Part shown: one piece after another, positions 58,301 to 64,000 of the stretch
How the letters are laid out: each line of letters opens with the position of its first letter
Numbering within the stretch: position 1 is the stretch's first letter
The notes under the pieces: model-generated
What the model was told of the DNA's origin: nothing
Database searches by the model: none
Seen by the model: the letters and a program-made list of their open reading frames with translations, nothing else
Assembly: GCA_013374015.1 (NCBI GenBank)
Contig: BLLL01000009.1
Coordinates: forward strand, 15,001-79,000
DNA length: 64,000 nucleotides
Reading direction: 5' to 3'
Source of the DNA: Candidatus Desulfovibrio kirbyi
Lineage (GTDB): Bacteria > Desulfobacterota > Desulfovibrionia > Desulfovibrionales > Desulfovibrionaceae
Program-made: the position numbers and the translations under genes

Positions 58301-58662
58301 TGCGCTTTATCTCCATTGATCCCTTGTCGCCTACTTGGCCTTGCTCGCCTGCGGATGCATCCAAAGTCCGGCTGTTGCAAAAACAAGAACCACTCGTCCT
58401 AGCGGAACCTCATACTCCGTATGGTTCTTCGGTGCTCCCGCCGACTATGCGTGCCTTCCGCTCCTCTATAAGTCTTAACCAGCTGCAGGACGCCGGTGAT
58501 ATCGTGCCGGAGCTTTTGCGCATCCAACAGACATGGAATACTCAAGTCACGGTGGATATCTCATTCACCATCGGCAAGGAAGATGAAATTGCGCCGGAAG
58601 ACGCACTTCAGGCATTGAAAGCGGTGCTGAAGAAAATCAGTAAATCTTTTGACGATGTGTAA
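55330..58662 (+). CDS. DUF499 P-loop ATPase, defence operon gene 3
   Basis: The protein is 1,110 residues starting one base after the methylase stop. LTYGGGKTHALITLLHL (~89) is a Walker A variant GGGKTH typical of DUF499, and LLLLVDEVLMYAR (~212) is Walker B. The second half (ADTAALDDAELELWLPAK, then DEIAPEDALQALKAVLKKI) has no known enzyme motif. DUF499 proteins (COG1483-like) are large AAA+-like ATPases nearly always paired with DUF1156 methylases and helicases in anti-phage loci. The role is probably DNA-stimulated remodelling, by family association. It is followed by the SLATT gene after 45 bases. Confidence 0.92.
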   Translation: MAQPPNWKPWHKVVDLRPDLRSGELALHLFAADLYVAVMQKGLRPVYEKPEEFFALTFPTHNLRALAEDVCQRLLGENDKAVRQLQLTYGGGKTHALITLLHLVREPDKLPSLPAVEEFRTAVGCDFPKARVAALCFDKIDVQDGLIVKSPAGEERLLRQPWSILAWQIAGAEGLGVINRDNPKDERDTPPAESLLTELLSLPGKKKLALLLLVDEVLMYARIKVESVPTWRNYLISFFQYLTQATTKVDTCCLVASLLASDPTKEDVMGRDLQSELYDVFQRQREEAVEPVSKDDVAEVLRRRFFTPESIRDPEKFRSHVQAALKGVIDLEGKSGVVDSRARTLEDRYYKSYPFHPELTDVFFAKWTQIQGYQKTRGALRTFALVLREAEKWDQSPLVSTASLLAAPNQSGLSSAARELVAIADNADGVNAVWAGILEKELEITRDIQKDLTLGYRELEQAAIGAFLHSQPLGQEVKTRDLVALIAPTLPDKIVFETGLAQWAEHSFWLDDQNTANNGTALPAAWRLGKRPNLRQMHDKAKLEIGDDLVRRQLVHEIPKTKSLTMGARESGLDLHVMPESPRDVSDDGKFHYAILGPEYASEPRNIAPEAVRYLQEGASQSRPRVYRNSLILLVPSIDGLAMANARLRDAIAWKQVLFTLQRQGPDAVDPVHMSKLANQKSAAEDKVGEAVKQAWCMVVTLSEKGAPQCFKLNISDAPHFAAIKQDQQSRVFDTTLNAEALLPEGPYDLWHPGGVSRRVKDLYTAFAQFPRLPKMLKTKAVVETLAQGCLDGILVLRLARPDGSARVWWRSRPDTAALDDAELELWLPAKAELTEIDPDILRPHNLPKLWPDGDKPHITVKDVLDYFAGNRVFSCQLKDYTASIPVPKATRDAVMAALGKNVESGALWLYNPPASVLGEPVPAGILNENASLYAPPNAITPMELLPANIGYAWQSDAATVEAVATALSQKVGMTLPWKTIKDAVDDALRLRFISIDPLSPTWPCSPADASKVRLLQKQEPLVLAEPHTPYGSSVLPPTMRAFRSSISLNQLQDAGDIVPELLRIQQTWNTQVTVDISFTIGKEDEIAPEDALQALKAVLKKISKSFDDV

Positions 58663-58707
58663 TCTACGCGACTGAACTAAATGCTTGGGGTGGGAGGGTA
58701 TTATGTG

Positions 58708-59229
58708 ATGAGCGAAAAAAAGATGGTTGAGGAAGATAAAATTTTCGCACTGCGTAGAGAAGCCGAGCGGCTGGAAGAAGATGTCACATACTCCAGCAAA
58801 AGCCATTTCAATGCCGCGAACATTTGGGAGAACACAACCTATGGGCTGGGCATCCCTTCCACTATTCTTGCGGCTCTTGCTGGTGCGGCTCTTATCAAAA
58901 ATTATCCTGAGTGGGCAAGTGCTTGTGCAATGTTTGCGTCTCTTTTGACAGGACTCATGACTTTTCTCAAACCGAACGAACGCGCAGTTATTCACCGGGA
59001 AGTCGGAGGACGGTTTCTGACTCTTCGCAATGATGCACGCTTTTTTCGAGAATTTGAACTACTGCAGACGGAACGAATAAACGAACTCTCAGACAAATTG
59101 AAAGAGCTGTTGACGGCACGTAACGAATTGAACCAGAAGAGTCCAAGTATCCCACGATGGGCTTTTCTTGCTGCGCGCAAGGGAATCGAAGAAGGCGAGG
59201 CTACATATAAAGCCGATAAGGAGAGATAA
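58708..59229 (+). CDS. SLATT-type two-transmembrane effector, CBASS module
   Basis: About 173 residues from ATG 58708, with GGAGGG nine bases upstream; ATG 58681 is a longer alternative. The first 45 residues are a charged helix (ALRREAERLEEDV), then two membrane segments: GIPSTILAALAGAALI and WASACAMFASLLTGLMTFL. The C-terminal helix bundle (FLTLRNDARFFREFELLQ, LLTARNELNQKSP, WAFLAARKGIEEGEATY) is the SLATT pattern. SLATT proteins are predicted pore-forming effectors that open on binding a nucleotide signal, killing the infected cell. It precedes the nucleotidyltransferase by three bases. Confidence 0.82.
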   Translation: MSEKKMVEEDKIFALRREAERLEEDVTYSSKSHFNAANIWENTTYGLGIPSTILAALAGAALIKNYPEWASACAMFASLLTGLMTFLKPNERAVIHREVGGRFLTLRNDARFFREFELLQTERINELSDKLKELLTARNELNQKSPSIPRWAFLAARKGIEEGEATYKADKER

Positions 59230-59232
59230 ATA

Positions 59233-60009
59233 ATGTCTGTACTTACTTATCTTACAAGCATTGCAGGCAATGCAATATTATCATCAAATGAAATATCATC
59301 AATAGATACATCTATAAATACATTAAAATCAAGAATAAATTTATCTTTTATCAACGGAACAATTAAAAATCAAATTCTATTTGGATCATCAACACGCGGT
59401 ACAATCCTTCCACGCACAATGGATGAAAATTCTGACATTGATTACATGGTTGTCTTTAAAGATGATAGCTATATGCCACAAACCTATTTGGGTTGGTTAA
59501 AGCGGTTTATTGAACATTATTATAGTAGATCTGAAATTTACCAATCAAGTCCGAGTGTTGTGTTGGAATTAAACCATATAAAATTTGATATTGTCCCAGC
59601 TATTATAACATCATCTGGAGAATTACAGATTCCTGATAAATCAAATGGATGGATGACGACAAATCCAAATGATTTTAATACAACTTTGGAATCGGCCAAT
59701 GTAGCCAATCATTCTCTCATCAAACCGACCATCAGATTGATGAAATATTGGAATGCACAAAGTAATTATCCTTTTAATTCTTTTGAACTAGAAAAAATAA
59801 TTTGTGCTATGAGTTTTTTGTTTCAAAATAATCAAAAAGATTACTTATTCAACGCTATTGAAAATTTTAATGCACCATTCTGGAACAACCCGCAATGGGT
59901 TCTTGATGAAATAGCACGAGCTCAAAAAATTGTGAGTAATGTCAGATGTTATGAAAAAAATATGCCTGCTCAAGCTGAAAGCGAGATTAAAAAATTATTC
60001 AGGTTATAG
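59233..60009 (+). CDS. cGAS/DncV-like (CD-NTase) nucleotidyltransferase, CBASS signal synthase
   Basis: The protein is 258 residues. FGSSTRGT at residues 50-57 is the nucleotidyltransferase GS motif, SDIDYMVVF gives catalytic Asp68 and Asp70, and FDIVPA supplies the third Asp (119). After it come TIRLMKYWN and FELEKIIC, the helical domain of the SMODS group. These enzymes make cyclic di- or trinucleotides on phage infection to activate an effector. No ubiquitin-like Cap2/Cap3 or HORMA/TRIP13 gene is present, so this would be a minimal type I CBASS with the SLATT gene. The gene is strikingly A+T-rich with ATA and TTA codons, unlike its neighbours. Confidence 0.88.
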   Translation: MSVLTYLTSIAGNAILSSNEISSIDTSINTLKSRINLSFINGTIKNQILFGSSTRGTILPRTMDENSDIDYMVVFKDDSYMPQTYLGWLKRFIEHYYSRSEIYQSSPSVVLELNHIKFDIVPAIITSSGELQIPDKSNGWMTTNPNDFNTTLESANVANHSLIKPTIRLMKYWNAQSNYPFNSFELEKIICAMSFLFQNNQKDYLFNAIENFNAPFWNNPQWVLDEIARAQKIVSNVRCYEKNMPAQAESEIKKLFRL

Positions 60010-60041
60010 AAAATATTTTGTAATATACATTAGCAATCTAA

Positions 60042-60380
60042 TATAGAACGCAACGCATAATATCAAGAATACACATTGATGCTATTTTATTAACGCTTCA
60101 AAAGATTGCATTTCAATACCCATATTTAGAAGATAGGTATTTTATATCTAATTGGGATAGTTTAAAGCAGCAATATCTATCTCAACAAATCAGTGATCAA
60201 GATAGAGTGAAGGTTTTGCAGTACGAAGGTTATTGTGAAATGTTATTCAATTATTTAGAAGAAACCTATATTTTTGATAAAAAAGAGGTTAGCAAGCAAA
60301 CGCATGTTGCTTTCAAACCGTGGACTCGACATCATAAATTAAAGAATGTTGCGATAACTTCCCTTACCCCATTGACGTGA
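60042..60380 (+). pseudogene. C-terminal remnant of an AT-rich gene
   Basis: An open frame of 112 codons without a usable start before the Met at ~60,240. It reads LLTLQKIAFQYPYLEDRYFI, then YEGYCEMLFNYLEETYIFDK and ends KPWTRHHKLKNVAITSLTPLT. The codon use matches the nucleotidyltransferase gene. The layout recalls the soluble part of small membrane-anchored proteins of the DUF4760 sort, but that is weak. It looks like the tail of a gene whose beginning was lost. Confidence 0.5.
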
Positions 60381-60413
60381 AATCGTGCAAATAAAGCCAT
60401 TGTCAGGTCTACC

Positions 60414-60734
60414 ATGTGCATAGATTTTGATACGACAATTGTGAAAAAAGGCTTTTCCCTGGCTCTTGTGGATCTCGGCGACGCCCTCGCATTCTACGGT
60501 ACCGGCATCAACGCCAAAGCCGAAAAACTGGAGCGCGCGGTAGCAGCCAAAGATATTTTTCCGACGCTCGCCTATATCGCGGATTTTCCCCTGACCGGCG
60601 AGTGCACGGGGGCAATCCTGTATTAGGCTCTCAAAAGTCCCAACCTAAAGATGGAGGAACTCGGCAAGCTCAAGGAGGCGATTGCCCGCATGGAGGGCGC
60701 GCTTGCCCGCGACAGCCGCGCCCCCCTCCCCTGA
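60414..60734 (+). pseudogene. Gene fragment with in-frame amber stop
   Basis: The frame from 60414 reads FYGTGINAKAEKLERAVAAK, DIFPTLAYIADFPLTG and GAILY, then TAG (60624-60626), and continues in the same frame as ALKSPNLKMEELGKLKEAIAR up to 60734. A single CAG-to-TAG change explains the stop. The block DIFPTLAYIADFPLTG and the length resemble the C-terminal end of alkaline-phosphatase-superfamily proteins; the N-terminal part is absent. Confidence in the family is low, in the pseudogene state high. Confidence 0.6.
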
Positions 60735-60894
60735 GACAAGCATGACTGCGCCTGACGAGGAGGAAACCGGCAGGTATCTGCTGACAGGATATGGACGGGA
60801 AAGAGTGCGGAAAAATCTGGGGGGATAGACCGCTCCCTGAAAACACGCAAAGCACGGGAGGTCATCAGAATTGTGACACTTTTGATTTGGAATT

Positions 60895-61693
60895 GGAATT
60901 ACGTGGTTGAGGACAGGTACGCCATAGGCATCCAGTACTTGGCCCTGCCCAGGCGGTTCAGACGTTTTTGACGCGGATGTGGCAGGCATCCGCATCCTCA
61001 AGTTCAACGACAATGTCGAGTTGACAGCTATCTGGATGCGCCCTTTCAACGACAATTACGCTAATGCGGATACCGACGGCATGACAAGGCCAATCGCAGC
61101 AACTACATGGACAATATGGACCTCTTTGCCCTGACGCTTCCTTTGAAATTTGATGGCATTGAAACCACACCTTGGGTCATGTACGGCATGAGGGGCAAGA
61201 ACACCGGCGATGATGACAATCCCAAAAAAACGGTTCCGAGCGTATGCCCACCATTGTGCCGTACGGTATTTTTACGAGTTTTCTTGGAGACGGCAACATG
61301 TATTGGGTGCCGGACAATTTCATGATTGACCAGATGGACAGTTATTCCGGCACATGGGGTATCGGCGCGCGTATCAGAAACCTGAGTTTTGTGGAGAACC
61401 TCAAACACAGTCTCACTGTGGCCTACTGGGGCGGCACCAACGCGCCCGGGATGGCAAAATACATGGGCAACGCCTGGGACTGGAACAGCAGGTTCATGGA
61501 AAACTACCTGACTACCAACGACGGCCTGCTGGAGGTCAATTTTCCATGAGTACCAGATGTACGAGAATTTCAAGGTAAATCTTGAACTCAGTTATGTGGC
61601 CAACTTCATGGACAACGGGCCGGCGCGCATGACACCAGCTTTGAGCGACAGGACATGTGGAAAGCCCAGCGGGTTTTCGCATACAGTTTCTAG
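60895..61693 (+). pseudogene. Degraded outer-membrane homotrimeric porin
   Basis: Blocks of one porin appear in successive frames: VAGIRILKFNDNVELTAIWM and PFNDNYANADTDG near 61.0 kb, then YMDNMDLFALTLPLKFDGIE and WVMYGMRGKNTGDDDN at 61.1-61.2 kb, then DNFMIDQMDSYSGTWGIGAR and SLTVAYWGGTNAPGMAKYMG at 61.3-61.5 kb, then FKVNLELSYVANFMD and a final MWKAQRVFAYSF ending at the TAG 61691-61693. At least four frameshifts are needed and the N-terminal half with the signal peptide is missing. The Phe-terminal strand and loops match the Desulfovibrio porin group. Confidence 0.8.
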
Positions 61694-61766
61694 CGCGAAA
61701 GTATTTGCGGGAACGTGTTCTCGCAGCAGCCGACATTCTGGCAGGGGGCTTTGCGCCCCTCCCTCG

Positions 61767-62069
61767 TTAGACTGCGTCTGTTTTTCTTTTCCGGCGTTTG
61801 AGAAAGGCGAAGAAAATCATGGCAAATACAAAAGCGCCGCCGATATCAAAGAGATTGTACGGGGTAATCTGCACGCCGTAACTGTCGGGAAATAGGGCAG
61901 GCCGCAATTTTTCCAGGGCGTTGAGCGCCGTCATATTCACAAAAAAGAGCGCGCCGGAAAGCGCCAGTGCGGTCGGGGTTGAGGCCGGCTTGCGGTTGAG
62001 CAGCAGCGTGTTCATAAGCTTTGCCAGCGCCAGGACAAGCAGTCCGTAAATCAGCCAGTCAACGGGCAT
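61767..62069 (-). CDS. Small membrane protein of unknown function
   Basis: The protein is 100 residues with three hydrophobic segments (WLIYGLLVLALAKLMNTLL; ALALSGALFFVNMTALNAL; FDIGGAFVFAMIFFAFL) and a basic tail (LKRRKRKTDAV). I recognise no family. It follows the encapsulin remnant on the same strand by about 40 bases; frames and start look sound. Confidence 0.55.
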   Translation of the reverse strand: MPVDWLIYGLLVLALAKLMNTLLLNRKPASTPTALALSGALFFVNMTALNALEKLRPALFPDSYGVQITPYNLFDIGGAFVFAMIFFAFLKRRKRKTDAV

Positions 62070-62107
62070 AGGGGGGATACAGTTTTATTTTCATAGCCTG
62101 TTTGTTT

Positions 62108-62395
62108 AATTGATGATTGTTGTTATGGAACTGATTTCGTATTCGCGCGGCTTTGCCTGATATTCAATATAGCCTTGCGGAATTTCAGATGTTGTCCTGA
62201 CAGGACATCCAGCGGGGTTTGTCCTCCCACAACACGGTTTACGCGGTATATGCCGGATTTAATCCCTTTGAATTCCAGGAGTTTTGTCAGCCAGCGCGGT
62301 GTGAGTGCGCCGAATTGCGGCGGTGTTTTGGTAATGTCGGCTAACTGGTATGCCGAATCGCGATGCAGGGCGTTGAGCGCTGTTGTCTGTGACAT
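62108..62395 (-). pseudogene. Frameshifted stub of a family-2 encapsulin shell protein
   Basis: From ATG 62395 (GAGGGG upstream) the frame reads YQLADITKTPPQFGALTPRW, LTKLLEFKGIKSGIYRVNRV and VGGQTPLDVLSGQHL. The first two blocks are the N-terminal arm of family-2 (SrpI-like) encapsulins. After FRKA the +1 frame continues YIEYQAKPREYEISSITTI and stops at 62108, which is the next encapsulin block. The remaining ~200 residues of the shell fold are gone. The 90-residue frame in the first phase ends at 62123. Confidence 0.6.
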
Positions 62396-62424
62396 ATTTT
62401 TTCCCCTCATGTAAAAAAGTTGCT

Positions 62425-63585
62425 TCAGTATTGCGGCAAGGACGTATCGACATCCCGCGCCCACGCGTTTGTGCCGTCCTGCAAATTCAACATTTTTCCC
62501 GGATAGCCGGCCTCCCGCAGGGCGCGTATGGCGTGGGCGCTACGTTTGCCCACCTTGCAGATAAACACCGCTTCCACAGCAGGGTTCAGTTCCTCCATGC
62601 GCTGCGCTATTTTGCCAAACGGAATGGGCGTTGCGCCCTCAAAGGCAAAAACAGCCCGCTCGTGCATTTCCCGCACGTCGATGATTTGAAGCGTGTCGCC
62701 GCGATCAAGACGCTGTTTGAGTTCGATGGCCGTGATGGCGTCCACAGGCTCCTCGTCTTTTTTCAGGCCGCAGAACTGCTCATAGTCAACAAATTCTTCA
62801 ATGGTGGGATTTACGCCGCAAATGGGACAGTTCGGATCTTTTTCAATGTTGAATTCCCGAAACTTCATGCGCCAGGCGTCGAACAGCAGCAAGCGCCCGG
62901 CAAGGCCTTTGCCGTCGCCGAGAATGAGTTTGATGGTTTCGCAGGCCTGGATGCAGCCGACAATCCCTGGCAGTACGCCCATCACTCCGCCTTCAGCACA
63001 CGAGGGCACAAGGCCCGGCGGCGGCGGAGCGGGATAGAGGCAACGGTAGCACGGCCCATCACTCGTGCCGAAAACGGTCGCCTGGCCTTCAAATTGAAAA
63101 ATGGAACCGTACACGTTGGGAATTTGAAGCAGTACGCAGGCGTCGTTTACCAGATACCGCGTCTGATAATTGTCGGTACCGTCCACTACCACGTCATAAT
63201 TGTGCAGAATATCCAGCGCATTTTGGCTGGTGAGGTTTGTGTTGTGCGCAATGACGGTGACATGGGGATTGAGCGCGGTGATGCTGTCCTTTGCCGAGGC
63301 TGTTTTGGGGCGGTCGATATCCTTTGTGCCGTGAATGAACTGCCGTTGCAGGTTGGATTCTTCCACAAAATTAAAGTCCACAATGCCGATGGTTCCCACG
63401 CCTGCAGCGGCCAGATACAACGCAAGCGGTGATCCAAGCCCGCCCGCGCCCACAATCAGCGTTTTTGCCGCTTTCAGGCGCTTTTGTCCTTCAATGCCGA
63501 CTTCCGGCAGCAGCAGATGGCGGCTGTAGCGCGATATTTCCTCGTTTGACAGACTCACAAAGCGTTTTTGAGGGATGATGCTCAT
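62425..63585 (-). CDS. E1-like sulfur-carrier adenylyltransferase with rhodanese domain (MoeB/ThiF/HcyF type)
   Basis: The protein is 386 residues. GAGGLGSPLALYLAAAGVG binds ATP, DNLQRQF-like ESNLQRQFIHGTKDID and DGTDNYQTRYLVNDACVL follow the MoeB/ThiF pattern. Two Cys pairs, CYRCLYP and CPICG, bind zinc. The last ~110 residues are a rhodanese domain with ALKQRLDRGDTLQIIDVREM-like start and an active-site Cys in VFICKVGKRSAHA. It would adenylate the C-terminus of the small carrier encoded just upstream (ATGA overlap at 63582-63585) and load it with sulfur. Confidence 0.93.
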   Translation of the reverse strand: MSIIPQKRFVSLSNEEISRYSRHLLLPEVGIEGQKRLKAAKTLIVGAGGLGSPLALYLAAAGVGTIGIVDFNFVEESNLQRQFIHGTKDIDRPKTASAKDSITALNPHVTVIAHNTNLTSQNALDILHNYDVVVDGTDNYQTRYLVNDACVLLQIPNVYGSIFQFEGQATVFGTSDGPCYRCLYPAPPPPGLVPSCAEGGVMGVLPGIVGCIQACETIKLILGDGKGLAGRLLLFDAWRMKFREFNIEKDPNCPICGVNPTIEEFVDYEQFCGLKKDEEPVDAITAIELKQRLDRGDTLQIIDVREMHERAVFAFEGATPIPFGKIAQRMEELNPAVEAVFICKVGKRSAHAIRALREAGYPGKMLNLQDGTNAWARDVDTSLPQY

Positions 63586-63869
63586 AGTGCCCTCGTGCCG
63601 CCCGCTATGGCCGGAACCAGCATGAGCGTGTCGCCATCGCGCAGCGCCGTGGCAAGCCCGTGGGCGTTTTTGATATTTTTTTCCCCGATATAGACATTGA
63701 CAAACGAGCGTAGCGAGTTGTTTTCATCGTACAGATGCTGCCTTATGTCGGGGTAATGCTTTGTAAATGCCTCAAGAGCGTTGCCCGCGGTGTCTCCTTC
63801 CACCATAACTTCCACCTGTCCGTCGGCAAAGGAGCGCAGGGCGGTCGGGATCAAGATTGTCACTGACAT
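63582..63869 (-). CDS. Ubiquitin-like sulfur-carrier protein (MoaD/ThiS/HcyS type) with extended C-terminus
   Basis: The protein is 95 residues of the MoaD/ThiS beta-grasp family: FADGQVEVMVEGDTAGNAL, SFVNVYIGEKNI and GDTLMLVPAIAGG. Unlike MoaD and ThiS, which end in Gly-Gly, it ends GGTRAL, so four residues cover the diglycine. Carriers with such tails (CysO, HcyS) need a JAMM-type protease to expose it. The stop is confirmed by the ATGA overlap with the next gene. It could serve methionine/cysteine synthesis. Confidence 0.88.
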   Translation of the reverse strand: MSVTILIPTALRSFADGQVEVMVEGDTAGNALEAFTKHYPDIRQHLYDENNSLRSFVNVYIGEKNIKNAHGLATALRDGDTLMLVPAIAGGTRAL

Positions 63870-63880
63870 GGTAAGTTCTC

Positions 63881-64000
63881 CTAAAATTCCTGGTTAAAGT
63901 GTGCGCGATCAGGGCTGAGCGACCAACCGGTCAGTCCCTCCGCCTTGGCCTTGTTTACCGATACGATGATGTAGCAATAGAAAGGCAGCGCCTGCTCACG
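63881..64000 (-). CDS. C-terminal end of an unidentified gene (cut by the window edge)
   Basis: Only the last 39 residues are visible, ending KAEGLTGWSLSPDRAHFNQEF. The segment starts inside the window edge at 64000. It lies 11 bases before the sulfur-carrier gene on the same strand and is probably in the same operon. I could not assign a family from this short end. Confidence 0.6.
   Translation of the reverse strand, partial: REQALPFYCYIIVSVNKAKAEGLTGWSLSPDRAHFNQEF

Noticed and set aside
61244..61256. TGCCCACCA identical to the tRNA-Val 3' end, as an attachment site
   Set aside because: Only nine bases match and they lie inside the porin remnant; this is likely chance.
61707..61724. Hairpin GCGGGAAC-GT-GTTCTCGC after the porin remnant as a terminator
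   Set aside because: No T-run on either strand follows closely.
1..64000. CRISPR arrays and intact insertion sequences
   Set aside because: I looked for regularly spaced repeats and transposase motifs and saw none.

Overview
The window reads as a chromosome segment of a Desulfovibrio-like sulfate reducer (Desulfovibrionaceae). The evidence is a complete nine-haem cytochrome operon (nhcABCD type), a clustered lactate-oxidation locus (permease, two FAD/Fe-S dehydrogenase subunits, LutC and a fused LutB-LutA protein), an AhbA/AhbB-type sirohaem decarboxylase, a degraded porin of the Desulfovibrio homotrimeric type, and moderately GC-rich, tightly overlapping housekeeping operons.

Layout. 1-9.9 kb: metallo-hydrolase (cut by the edge), flavoprotein, ComF, exported proteins, a thioesterase, XerC-like recombinase and DprA on the minus strand, then a TauE/SafE permease, an amidohydrolase and a sirohaem decarboxylase. 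9.9-17.2 kb: the lactate operon, read right to left, bounded by a candidate promoter and a strong terminator. 17.3-31.4 kb: mostly minus-strand housekeeping genes (ribBA, serS, cysK, a trans-sulfuration enzyme, gpmI, a UDP-sugar decarboxylase, an RRM protein, rpsF-rpsR-rplI-dnaB, cysE, pyrR). 31.7-33.4 kb: rpsB-tsf. 33.4-34.8 kb: a small decayed island with a broken P4-type integrase beside tRNA-Lys. 35-38.5 kb: nhcABCD. 38.6-47.2 kb: miaA-coaD, surE, yhaM-like, tmk and an HDAC-family / carboxynorspermidine cluster.

The most interesting part begins at tRNA-Val (47,354). A broken DUF3800 gene is followed by what looks like one continuous co-directional defence operon, 48,465-60,009: (1) an SNF2-type helicase with an N-terminal XRE helix-turn-helix and a C-terminal DUF3883-like domain, (2) a DUF1156 DNA methylase with zinc ribbons, (3) a DUF499 P-loop ATPase, (4) a two-transmembrane SLATT-type effector and (5) a cGAS/DncV-like nucleotidyltransferase. 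Genes 1-3 resemble the methylase/helicase/ATPase modules related to DISARM and the DUF499-DUF1156 arrays. Genes 4-5 form a minimal CBASS pair. The five genes are spaced by 0, 1, 45 and 3 bases, which suggests a DNA-targeting module and a nucleotide-signalling suicide module expressed together. The right flank is a graveyard: an AT-rich C-terminal fragment, a gene with an in-frame amber stop and a porin with several frameshifts.

The right end (61.8-64 kb) has a small membrane protein, a frameshifted stub of a family-2 encapsulin, and a sulfur-carrier pair: an E1-like/rhodanese protein and a ubiquitin-like carrier whose Gly-Gly is masked by a four-residue tail. Function statements come from reading translated sequence and motifs by eye; no database search was run.
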